Shown piece by piece: positions 6,790 to 13,068 of a stretch of DNA of 14,765 nucleotides. Source of the DNA: Nitrospina sp. (lineage in GTDB: Bacteria; Nitrospinota; Nitrospinia; Nitrospinales; Nitrospinaceae); the NCBI GenBank assembly GCA_004357365.1, contig SMVT01000009.1:1-14765 (forward strand), in the 5' to 3' direction. A program made the translations under genes and the position numbers. Numbering within the stretch: the first letter of the stretch is position 1; every line of letters begins with the position of its first letter. Under the pieces are notes generated by a model. It searched no databases and was not told the origin of the DNA. It was given only the letters and a program-made list of their open reading frames with translations.

Positions 6790-8205
6790 ATGATAGCCAC
6801 TCCCGATCACATTTGCGCCGACATTCAGACCGCTCTGGTGGAGTCCGGTTTGTACTCCAAAGGGCCGGACGACGGCGGCAACACCTGGCGCATCTCTCCG
6901 GATCCGTTTCACCTGTCGCCCAACGACGCGGCTTTTTTTCGGGACCTGGGCCAGCATCTGCTGAAATTCTATGGCGCCCTCAATCAACTGTATTTCGACA
7001 GCGTGAAGGGCCGGGTGCCGGAATGGGTGGCGGATTATCTGGACCGCGGCAAACCCTCCGACCTGATCGAATACAGCCGCATGAAGCGCTTCAAATCCCA
7101 GTTGCCGGGAATCATCCGACCCGATGTCATTGTCCAGGAAAATGGATTTGTTGTTACCGAGCTGGACGCGGTGCCGGGGGGTTTCGGCCTGACCGCCCGG
7201 TTGATGGCCCTGTACGAGCGGGAGGACCGCACCCTCCTCGGTGCGGCGGAAGGCGGCATTCCCTCGCTGTTTTATCAGATGATGGAATCGGTGGCGGGGG
7301 AGAAGGGGGCCTCGGTCGCGATTGTCGTTTCCGATGAGGCTCGGGATTACTGGAGCGAAATGGTCCATCTGGTAGATGTTTTGAAAAAGCGGGGGTTACC
7401 GGTATATGGGGTGCATCCGCGGGAGATTCTGTTCAAGGAAGAGGGGCTGTTTGTGATGGATGCCGGCCGGGAGGTGGCGATCGACGCCGTGTACCGGTTT
7501 TACGAGCTGTTCGACCTGAAAAACGTCCCCAAAGCGGAATTGCTGATGTACAGCAACAAAAAGGGGCGGGTTCGGACCACCCCGCCCTACAAACCGCATC
7601 TGGAGGAAAAACTGAGTTTTGCCCTGTTGCACCATCCAGCTCTCGTTTCCTGGTGGGAAAAAGCCCTGGGGGTTGAAACCTTTATCCTTCTGGCTCATCT
7701 TATTCCAAACACATGGGTTTTGGACAACCGTCCGTTGCCGCCTCATGGCGCGATTCCCAATCTCAAAGTCAAAGGGAACTACATCTATGATTGGCGGAAC
7801 CTGTATTCTCTGACGCAGAAAGAGCGCGAGTTGGTGATCAAGCCCTCGGGGTTTTCCCCCGAAGCGTGGGGTAGCCGGGGAGTGGTGGTGGGACATGACG
7901 TGTCGAGCAAGGATTGGGGCACCGCCCTCGACCGGGCGCTCGCGGAGTTTCCTCACCAGCCTTATATTTTGCAGGAGTTCCACAAAGGCAAGCGGATCGA
8001 AACCGCTTTCTGGAATTCCAAAACCCAGGCCATGGATACCATGGAGAGCCGGGTGCGGTTGACGCCCTACTATTTTGTGGTGGAGAAAGAGGCGCGGTTG
8101 GGTGGCATGCTGGCTACGTTGTGTCCGCACGACAAAAAGAAAATCCATGGCATGGTGGATGCAGTCATGGTGCCCTGCGCGACGGGGCTGGAAAACACGG
8201 TGTGA
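6790..8205 (+). CDS. putative ATP-grasp ligase, unknown substrate
   Basis: 471 residues with no named family that I recognise securely. Several blocks look like an ATP-grasp enzyme, possibly of the circularly permuted type. TELDAVPGGFGLT (residues 123-135) is an acidic/glycine-rich substrate-side motif. ELVIKPSG carries K351 as candidate ATP lysine. WGSRGVVVG (360-368) looks like a flexible glycine-rich ATP loop. PYILQEFHKGKR (391-402) supplies a candidate metal or ATP acid at E396, and ESRVRLTPYYFV follows near the C-terminus. Such enzymes activate a carboxylate as acyl-phosphate and join it to an amine or thiol. No signal peptide or membrane segment is seen, so it is probably cytosolic. ATG 6790 has no clear ribosome binding site. 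A glutaredoxin gene starts 3 bases after the stop, so the two are almost certainly co-expressed. ATP-grasp membership is an inference from motif pattern. Confidence 0.65.
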   Translation: MIATPDHICADIQTALVESGLYSKGPDDGGNTWRISPDPFHLSPNDAAFFRDLGQHLLKFYGALNQLYFDSVKGRVPEWVADYLDRGKPSDLIEYSRMKRFKSQLPGIIRPDVIVQENGFVVTELDAVPGGFGLTARLMALYEREDRTLLGAAEGGIPSLFYQMMESVAGEKGASVAIVVSDEARDYWSEMVHLVDVLKKRGLPVYGVHPREILFKEEGLFVMDAGREVAIDAVYRFYELFDLKNVPKAELLMYSNKKGRVRTTPPYKPHLEEKLSFALLHHPALVSWWEKALGVETFILLAHLIPNTWVLDNRPLPPHGAIPNLKVKGNYIYDWRNLYSLTQKERELVIKPSGFSPEAWGSRGVVVGHDVSSKDWGTALDRALAEFPHQPYILQEFHKGKRIETAFWNSKTQAMDTMESRVRLTPYYFVVEKEARLGGMLATLCPHDKKKIHGMVDAVMVPCATGLENTV

Positions 8206-8208
8206 ACG

Positions 8209-8448
8209 ATGATGCGGCTTTACAATATTGACGGATGTGGTTATTGTGCCATGGTTCGGGAGATTTTGAGCAACCATCAAATCGAATATGAAAAAATCGA
8301 TGTCCCCTGGCCTCACCATTTAAGAAAAGAAGTTTATGAAATGTCCGGCCAAACCACGGTTCCGGTACTGGTCGATGGCGATGTGGTGTTGGACGATGAG
8401 TATGAAATCATAGACTATCTCAAAAAAACCTATCCCATTCTTTCCTGA
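8209..8448 (+). CDS. small glutaredoxin-like protein
   Basis: 79 residues, a minimal thioredoxin-fold glutaredoxin. The active site is C10-G-Y-C13 after the first strand (RLYNIDGCGYC). TVPVLVDG (residues 50-57) carries the cis-proline P52 that contacts the thiol substrate. The end DDEYEIIDYLKKTYP is the usual final helix. The CGYC motif keeps both cysteines, so dithiol reduction is possible, and there is no CGFS signature of the Fe-S-carrier monothiol class. It starts at tandem ATG codons (8209 or 8212), three bases after the ATP-grasp stop, and lies 21 bases before the aminomutase gene. The position suggests it supplies reducing power or handles a thiol intermediate for its neighbours, but that is inference. 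Confidence 0.88.
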   Translation: MMRLYNIDGCGYCAMVREILSNHQIEYEKIDVPWPHHLRKEVYEMSGQTTVPVLVDGDVVLDDEYEIIDYLKKTYPILS

Positions 8449-8469
8449 TTAATCCAACAAAGGTTCATT

Positions 8470-9603
8470 ATGGAGCGCTGGCAAAAACAACTGAGCGATA
8501 GTGTGGTAAAAGTCGAAGACCTGCCGTTTGTTTCCGGATCGAAAGAATACATGGAAAAGCTCGAGAAGGTTGCGGAAATTTTCCCGATCCGGATCAATTC
8601 CTATTTTCTGGAGCAGATTAAGGAAGAGAACGACCCCATGTGGAAGCAGGTGGTCCCCACTTTGGAAGAGCTGGACGATTTTTTGAGCACGGAAAAAGCT
8701 TTGGAGATGGATCCCCTCAAGGAAGAAGAGGACATGCCGGTGCCCGAACTGGTCCACCGCTATCCCGATCGCGTGTTGTTGATGCTGAACAACCATTGCC
8801 CGATCATCTGCCGGTTTTGCACCCGCAAGCGCAAGATCGGTTTTCCGGGCATCGTGACCCGCGAAACCTTGCGCCAGGGTATCGAGTACATCGCGCGGCA
8901 CCCGGAAATCCGCGACGTGATCATGTCCGGCGGCGATCCCCTGCTGGTGCCCGACCGGGAACTGGAGAGGATTCTGCAGGCGCTTCGGGACATCAAGCAT
9001 GTGGAGATCATCCGCATCGGCACCCGCGTTCCCGGCACCCTGCCGGATAGGATCACCCCGGCGTTGTGCGATATGCTGAAAAAATATCATCCCATTTACG
9101 CCAACCTGCACTTCAACCATCCCGCTGAAATCACGCCGGAAGTGGAAGTGGCCTGCAACCGGCTGGCCGACGCCGGCATTCCGCTGGGCAGTCAGACGGT
9201 TCTGCTCAAGGGCGTGAACGACGATGTGGAGATCATGAAAGAGCTGGTGCACAAACTGCTCAAGATTCGCATCAAGCCCTATTACCTGTACCAGGCCGAT
9301 ATGACGATGGGCACGGATCATTTCCGCACCCGGATCGAAAAGGGGCTGGAGATCATCCGCGGATTGCAGGGTCACACCTCCGGCATGGGTGTGCCTTATT
9401 ATGTGATCGATACCCCCGGCGGCGGCGGCAAAGTCCGGCTCCTGCCCGACACGGTGGTGGAATTCAACGACCGCGAAATCCTGGTTCGGAATTTTGAGGG
9501 CAAGGTGTTCCGGTATCCCCAGCCCACGGAAAAACCGCAGAAAAAAAACGTGCCGGACTCCACCGTGGTGTCTTCCCCCGACCCACTGTGCGAAATGGCA
9601 TAA
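8470..9603 (+). CDS. KamA-family radical SAM aminomutase (lysine 2,3-aminomutase type)
   Basis: 377 residues. The radical SAM cluster motif is C110-x3-C114-x2-C117 (NHCPIICRFCTRKR). The PLP-binding lysine is K321 in DTPGGGGK. The SAM-binding GGD block is present (IMSGGDPLLV). D277 (QADMTMG) and D314 (VIDTPGGGG) align, 37 residues apart, with the two acids that hold the epsilon-amino group of lysine in clostridial lysine 2,3-aminomutase (D293/D330), arguing for a lysine or lysine-like substrate. GLQGHTSGMGVP matches the family's conserved GHTSG region. It is shorter than KamA (~416) and longer than EpmB (~340). The reaction would convert L-alpha-lysine to beta-lysine, free or as part of a larger molecule. 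ATG 8470 has AAAGG 6 bases upstream. It is third in a unit with the ATP-grasp and glutaredoxin genes. No ablB-type acetyltransferase, EF-P or EpmA gene is in view. Confidence 0.88.
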   Translation: MERWQKQLSDSVVKVEDLPFVSGSKEYMEKLEKVAEIFPIRINSYFLEQIKEENDPMWKQVVPTLEELDDFLSTEKALEMDPLKEEEDMPVPELVHRYPDRVLLMLNNHCPIICRFCTRKRKIGFPGIVTRETLRQGIEYIARHPEIRDVIMSGGDPLLVPDRELERILQALRDIKHVEIIRIGTRVPGTLPDRITPALCDMLKKYHPIYANLHFNHPAEITPEVEVACNRLADAGIPLGSQTVLLKGVNDDVEIMKELVHKLLKIRIKPYYLYQADMTMGTDHFRTRIEKGLEIIRGLQGHTSGMGVPYYVIDTPGGGGKVRLLPDTVVEFNDREILVRNFEGKVFRYPQPTEKPQKKNVPDSTVVSSPDPLCEMA

Positions 9604-9746
9604 TCCCCACCCTACAAGATCTTTGCCATACTTTATCACCCTGAACCCAGGGGATAAGAATGCCGTATGAAAACCCAGATACTTCGCGGAGTTTATGCTG
9701 AGCTTGTCGAAAGGACCACAAATGAATACCGATACAAATGACACCG

Positions 9747-9816
9747 CCCCTTTTAAAGGGGAGGCTGGGAGGGGTTGATATCAACCACCCCTAACCCCTC
9801 CTTGAAAAGGAGGGGG
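9747..9816. repeat. large imperfect palindrome centred on GATATC
   Basis: The left arm (9747-9776) and the reverse complement of the right arm (9783-9815) share CCCC, TTTT, AAGG and GGTTGATATC blocks with a 3-base indel and a few mismatches. Each arm also contains its own small palindrome: CCCCTTTTAAAGGGG at 9747-9761, and the 9-bp hairpin at 9795-9815. This nested symmetry is typical of REP/MITE-like non-coding repeats. Confidence 0.65.
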
Positions 9817-9825
9817 ATTCTTTTT
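9795..9825 (+). terminator. terminator-like hairpin with T-tract
   Basis: CCCCTCCTT (9795-9803) and AAGGAGGGG (9807-9815) form a perfect 9-bp GC-rich stem with a 3-base loop, followed by GATTC and five Ts (9821-9825). It could terminate transcripts from the aminomutase unit, although it lies 190 bases after that stop codon and is part of a repeat element. Confidence 0.45.
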
Positions 9826-9928
9826 GTCATTCTGAGGAGGCATGGCTAGCCTGTCCTGAGCTTGTCAAAGGAAAGAATCTGTGTTTTACGTTACCCGCGG
9901 AGGTACTCCGCCCAGCGGCACGCTGGTT

Positions 9929-9957
9929 TTGACAGAAATTCACTCTTGGACTAAAAT
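9929..9957 (+). promoter_or_regulatory. sigma70-type promoter of the DUF502 gene
   Basis: A perfect -35 TTGACA at 9929-9934 is followed by exactly 17 bases and TAAAAT at 9952-9957 (5 of 6 matches to TATAAT). Predicted transcription starts near 9964, about 58 bases before the GTG start at 10022. Confidence 0.75.
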
Positions 9958-9965
9958 GTGTACAG

Positions 9966-9985
9966 TTGCCGGTGATATCCGGCAA
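9966..9985 (+). promoter_or_regulatory. inverted repeat at the predicted 5' end of the DUF502 transcript
   Basis: TTGCCGG (9966-9972) and CCGGCAA (9979-9985) are perfect 7-bp arms around TGATAT. The repeat begins within a few bases of the predicted transcription start. It could be an operator for a dimeric regulator or an mRNA-stabilising 5' hairpin; nothing distinguishes these. Confidence 0.45.
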
Positions 9986-10021
9986 TGGAGTTCCCCCGGT
10001 CCATGGTTTGGCGAGACCCCT

Positions 10022-10657
10022 GTGAAAAATTTCCTGAAAAAAAATCTGATAGCGGGACTGCTGGTAATCATCCCCATCGGCCTGACCTATATCGTATTCG
10101 CGTTTGTCATCGGCCAACTGGACGCCCTCATGGCGCCGGTGGTGACCTGGATCATCCAGCGACTGCAACTTCCTCTGCCGACGGACTTTCACCTTCCCGG
10201 ACTGGGTTTCATTTTAATCGGTCTTTTTATTTTTCTGGTGGGTTTGGCGGCGACCAACTTTTTCGGGAAGCAACTGGTGCGGGCCTGGGATTATTTGATG
10301 AATCAAGTTCCGTTCGTCCGGGGAATTTACATGACCGTCAAACAGGTGGTAGAAACCATTTCCCGTGCGGACACGCCTTCCTTTGACCAGCTGGTGCTGG
10401 TGCATTATCCGCATGCGGCGTCCCGCATGATCGGGCTGGTGGCCAGTGAGGGGGGCGGGGAAGTCGTCAGCCGGACGGAAAAGGATCTGGTGAACGTGTT
10501 TCTGCCGCTTCTCCCCAATGTCACACTGGGGTTTATGCTGTTGGTGCCACGCGACCAGATCATTCCCTTAAAGATGACCCGGGAAGAGGGGATCAAGTAT
10601 CTGATGTCGTTCGGAATTGTAACGCCCGGAATAGACCCAAAGGAAAAATCCGTTTAA
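10022..10657 (+). CDS. DUF502 family membrane protein
   Basis: 211 residues from GTG 10022 (VKNFLKKNLIAGLLV). Two transmembrane segments are visible, about residues 9-30 and 60-80, after a basic N-terminus. DUF502 hallmarks follow: NQVPFVRGIYMTVKQVVET (residues 94-112), FDQLVLVHYPH, and the C-terminal LPNVTLGFMLLVPRDQI with MTREEGIKYLMSFGI. The family's function is unknown; the protein should sit in the inner membrane with a soluble C-terminal domain. The frame remains open upstream to 9881, but that part includes the promoter and has no family similarity, so the GTG start just before the basic/hydrophobic segment is chosen; its ribosome site is weak. It stands alone downstream of a strong promoter and converges on the flagellar operon. 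Confidence 0.85.
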   Translation: MKNFLKKNLIAGLLVIIPIGLTYIVFAFVIGQLDALMAPVVTWIIQRLQLPLPTDFHLPGLGFILIGLFIFLVGLAATNFFGKQLVRAWDYLMNQVPFVRGIYMTVKQVVETISRADTPSFDQLVLVHYPHAASRMIGLVASEGGGEVVSRTEKDLVNVFLPLLPNVTLGFMLLVPRDQIIPLKMTREEGIKYLMSFGIVTPGIDPKEKSV

Positions 10658-10661
10658 CGGA

Positions 10662-10682
10662 GGTCGGCCGACCGGCCGGTCG
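10662..10682. repeat. overlapping GC-rich palindromes in a convergent spacer
   Basis: GGTCGGCCGACC (10662-10673) and CGACCGGCCGGTCG (10669-10682) are both perfect palindromes that overlap by five bases. They fill the 38-base spacer between the DUF502 stop and the stop of the last flagellar gene. A shared bidirectional termination or mRNA-end role is possible, but neither side has a classic T-tract directly after the stem. Confidence 0.45.
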
Positions 10683-10695
10683 CGGAAAATTAATT

Positions 10696-11301
10696 CTATT
10701 CCTCTTTCTTGCCGGCGATTTTTTCGCTGATGCCTTTGGCAATCCGCGTATTCATGGCTCCCAGCACTTTTCCCGCCACCCGACTTTTCATCCGCGAAAT
10801 GATAATGATGGCGATGTCTTCGTCCATGCGCTCCAGAAGCGTTGCGGCTTGCACCGGTTTCATGTGGGAGTAGGCCTTCACCAGCGATTTTACGTTTTTC
10901 TCGATGAGGTCTTTTTTGATGCCCACCATCGCTTCACTGCGTACCAGGACCTCTTCGATTTTTTGCAGGTCCGCCAGAATTTTCTGTTCCAGCGCCTGGA
11001 GATTTTTTTCCTTGAGGAGCAGTTCCTCCTCCCGCTTTTTCAGTTCCCGGTTTTTGCGTTCGATCATTTCCAGCAGGCGCAGCGTCTCAGGAGAAACCGA
11101 CGCCGGTTGGGTCGGCAGTTGCGGCGGTTCGGTCGGTGCCTGGAGCGCGGACCTCTGTGTTTCTGCGTTGGCAGCCGGAGAGTCCGGACTCTGAACGGCC
11201 GGGGTCCGGGGTTGCCCATTCTGGGAATGGGCCCATGTGCCCGTCAGCAACGCCACCAGGCAGGTGCATCCAATAAGGGTTTTAAGGGAAAAAATTTTCA
11301 T
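10696..11301 (-). CDS. MotE-like secreted coiled-coil protein with MgtE-N-like C-terminus
   Basis: 201 residues. Residues 1-24 form a signal peptide (MKIFSLKTLIGCTCLVALLT) with likely cleavage after GTWA. A Pro/Gln-rich linker (~28-75) leads into a charged coiled coil (~80-135, with ERKNRELKKREEELLLKEKN). The C-terminal ~65 residues (YSHMKPVQAATLLERMDEDI onward, with ISRMKSRVAGKVLGAM) match the MgtE intracellular-N-like domain seen in MotE-type flagellar proteins. Such proteins act in the periplasm, in the best-studied case as a chaperone for a stator-linked protein. The start is set by the 4-base ATGA overlap with fliJ (ATG 11301-11299, stop 11300-11298); the frame extends to 11319 but that would lengthen the overlap and move the signal peptide inward. 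It is the last gene of the operon. Confidence 0.78.
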   Translation of the reverse strand: MKIFSLKTLIGCTCLVALLTGTWAHSQNGQPRTPAVQSPDSPAANAETQRSALQAPTEPPQLPTQPASVSPETLRLLEMIERKNRELKKREEELLLKEKNLQALEQKILADLQKIEEVLVRSEAMVGIKKDLIEKNVKSLVKAYSHMKPVQAATLLERMDEDIAIIIISRMKSRVAGKVLGAMNTRIAKGISEKIAGKKEE

Positions 11302-11735
11302 GCGTTTCTCATCTGCCATCGCGTTGAAGAGACTTCATCCTGAAACGCGATTTCTTCTTTGATCATTTTACGGCGCGCGTTAAACAATTCCCGGTCCTTT
11401 AAAATTTCCAGGACGCGCCGTTTTTTCATCGCCTCCACCAATTGAGTTCGTTGGGCCTCCACCTTTCGGCCGCTTTCGGTAATGAGATGTTCCTGGACCA
11501 CGGTCCGGGTGCCCAGGGATTGAAAATACCAGTCGTACAAACCCAGGATTGTGCCGGAGAGGGTTTGCTGAAGGCGCGTCTGCAATTCCTCCCGGTTTTT
11601 TTCGCCGGAGTTTTTCAAGTTCTGCAATTGATGTTGCCGGGCATAGAGATGATTTTGCATCTCCGCCATGGCGCGTTGCTCCAGGTTTTCGGCATTTTTC
11701 CGCAATCTCAATAAAGTTTCGAAACGATACGTCAT
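11298..11735 (-). CDS. fliJ: flagellar export protein FliJ
   Basis: 145 residues, almost wholly helical and charged, as expected for FliJ, the coiled-coil stalk that inserts in the FliI ATPase ring and links it to FlhA and to export chaperones. It opens with YRFETLLRLRKNAENLEQRA, which is typical of the family, and keeps Gln/Arg/Lys/Glu heptads throughout. FliJ sequences are poorly conserved, so length (~145), coiled-coil nature and position directly after fliI carry the call. ATG 11735-11733 overlaps the fliI stop (11734-11732) in an ATGA arrangement, implying translational coupling. The frame is open much farther upstream inside fliI, but that part is an antiphase shadow of fliI. Confidence 0.88.
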   Translation of the reverse strand: MTYRFETLLRLRKNAENLEQRAMAEMQNHLYARQHQLQNLKNSGEKNREELQTRLQQTLSGTILGLYDWYFQSLGTRTVVQEHLITESGRKVEAQRTQLVEAMKKRRVLEILKDRELFNARRKMIKEEIAFQDEVSSTRWQMRNA

Positions 11736-13060
11736 GGTCCGCCCTCCACCACCGCCTTCAACCCGGCGGCGCTCTCTTCCATGGAGGCCGTCTCCTTCAT
11801 GCCCTGCCGCAGAAACCGGTTGAACGCATCGATCTTTTGAATGGCCAGATCGATTTTCGGATTGCTGCCTGCCGCGTAGGCGCCGATGTTGATCAAATCT
11901 TCCGCCTCGCGGTAGGTGGCGAGGATGTCCTTGAACCGCATGGCCAGATCGACCTGTTCCTGCGGGACGACATCGCCCATCAGCCGGCTGATGCTTTCCA
12001 GCACGTCGATCGCCGGGTAGTGGTTGTGCGAAGACAACCGCCGCGACAACACGATATGGCCGTCCAGGATGGCGCGCACCGCATCCGAAATCGGTTCGGT
12101 CAGATCGTCGCCTTCCACCAGCACGGTGTAGAGTCCGGTGATCGTTCCCCGGCCGGTGGAGGTGCCGGCGCGTTCCATCAGTTTCGGAAGCAGGGAAAAC
12201 ACCGACGGCGTGAAGCCGCGTGTGGTCGGGGGTTCGCCGATGGACAACCCGATCTCCCTCTGCGCCAGTGCGAACCGGGTGACCGAATCCATCATCAACA
12301 GAACGTCTTTGCCCTGATCGCGGAAGTATTCGGCGATCGTGTGCGCGATGAATGCACCCCGCAGGCGCACCAGCGGCGGTTGATCCGATGCCGCGGCCAC
12401 TACCACCGATTTCTTCAATCCTTCTTCTCCCAGGTTTTCCTCGATGAACTCCTTGACCTCGCGTCCCCGTTCGCCGATCAATGCGACCACGTTGACATCC
12501 GCCGAGGTGTTGCGCGCGGCCATGCCCAGCAGAATCGATTTGCCGATGCCGGTGCCCGCCATGATGCCCAGGCGTTGTCCCTTGCCGCAAGTCATCAGGG
12601 CGTTGATGGCGCGGATGCCGATGTCGAGCGGTTGTTTCACCCGTTGTTTGTCCAGCGGGTTGACCGGCTGGCCGAAAATCGGGTAATCGACGCCCAGTGG
12701 AATCGGGCCTTTGCCATCGAGCGGCCGGCCGTTGCCGTCGACCACCCGTCCCAGCAAACCGTCGCTGACGTTGAACAGCGGCGATTCGTCTTTCGATTCG
12801 ATGATGCTTCCCGGCTCGATACCGGTCATTTCGCCCAGCGGCATCAGCAGTATTTTGTTGTCGCGGAATCCCACCACTTCGGCATCGACCGCCTTGTCAC
12901 TTTGATTGGACATGATGGTGCACAGGCTTCCCAGCGAAACCGGCGGGCCGTCGCCTTCCAGAATCAATCCCGTGACGCGGTTGACGCGCCCCCGCTTTTT
13001 GACGAAGGAGATCGTGTCCACGAAGGATTGATATTTTTTCAGATTGATGGCATTGCTCAT
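11732..13060 (-). CDS. fliI: flagellum-specific export ATPase FliI
   Basis: 442 residues, the normal size for FliI, the F1-beta-like ATPase that powers type III export of flagellar subunits at the cytoplasmic face of the basal body. Walker A is AGTGIGKS (A168-S175, K174 contacting phosphate). GERGRE (E197-E201) carries the catalytic glutamate region. Walker B is VLLMMDSVTRFA with D258. The N-terminal beta-barrel (1-~100) includes LGRVVDGNGRPLDG just after it, and the C-terminal helical domain contains YREAEDLINIGAYAAGSNP, characteristic of FliI/YscN. The ATG at 13060 has GAGGA a few bases upstream, and the fliH stop lies 8 bases away. All catalytic motifs are intact. Confidence 0.97.
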   Translation of the reverse strand: MSNAINLKKYQSFVDTISFVKKRGRVNRVTGLILEGDGPPVSLGSLCTIMSNQSDKAVDAEVVGFRDNKILLMPLGEMTGIEPGSIIESKDESPLFNVSDGLLGRVVDGNGRPLDGKGPIPLGVDYPIFGQPVNPLDKQRVKQPLDIGIRAINALMTCGKGQRLGIMAGTGIGKSILLGMAARNTSADVNVVALIGERGREVKEFIEENLGEEGLKKSVVVAAASDQPPLVRLRGAFIAHTIAEYFRDQGKDVLLMMDSVTRFALAQREIGLSIGEPPTTRGFTPSVFSLLPKLMERAGTSTGRGTITGLYTVLVEGDDLTEPISDAVRAILDGHIVLSRRLSSHNHYPAIDVLESISRLMGDVVPQEQVDLAMRFKDILATYREAEDLINIGAYAAGSNPKIDLAIQKIDAFNRFLRQGMKETASMEESAAGLKAVVEGGP

Positions 13061-13068
13061 GATCTTCC

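Larger units (their letters stand above)
9604..9880. repeat. dispersed-repeat mosaic after the aminomutase gene
   Basis: No gene is supported. Two direct copies of CTGAGCTTGTC(G)AAAGGA lie at 9698-9715 and 9856-9872 and differ by one base. This motif resembles a short repeat I recognise as very common between genes in many environmental bacterial genomes. Between them is a large imperfect palindrome, about 9747-9816, centred on GATATC at 9777-9782. GTCATTCTGAGGAGG (9826-9840) and AAGAATCT (9873-9880) look like the borders of another common dispersed element. An imperfect hairpin (CTTTATCACCCTG / CAGGGGATAAG) sits at 9631-9658. Confidence 0.65.

Noticed and set aside
8449..9744. A 431-codon minus-strand open frame opposite the aminomutase gene
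   Set aside because: Fully overlaps a gene with intact radical SAM and PLP motifs; the translation is His/Gln-rich and matches no family.
9881..10021. Upstream extension of the DUF502 gene to an ATG at 9881
   Set aside because: The extension contains the -35/-10 promoter and no family similarity; GTG 10022 directly precedes the basic/hydrophobic N-terminus.
10905..11301. Lipobox-like LIGC in the MotE-like signal peptide
   Set aside because: The cysteine lies in the middle of the hydrophobic core with further hydrophobic residues after it, so a type I signal peptide ending at TWA is more likely.
11736..12590. N-terminal extension of FliJ inside fliI
   Set aside because: This Arg/Gly-rich 285-codon extension is a frame-shifted reading of fliI; the FliJ family sequence begins exactly at the ATGA overlap at 11735.
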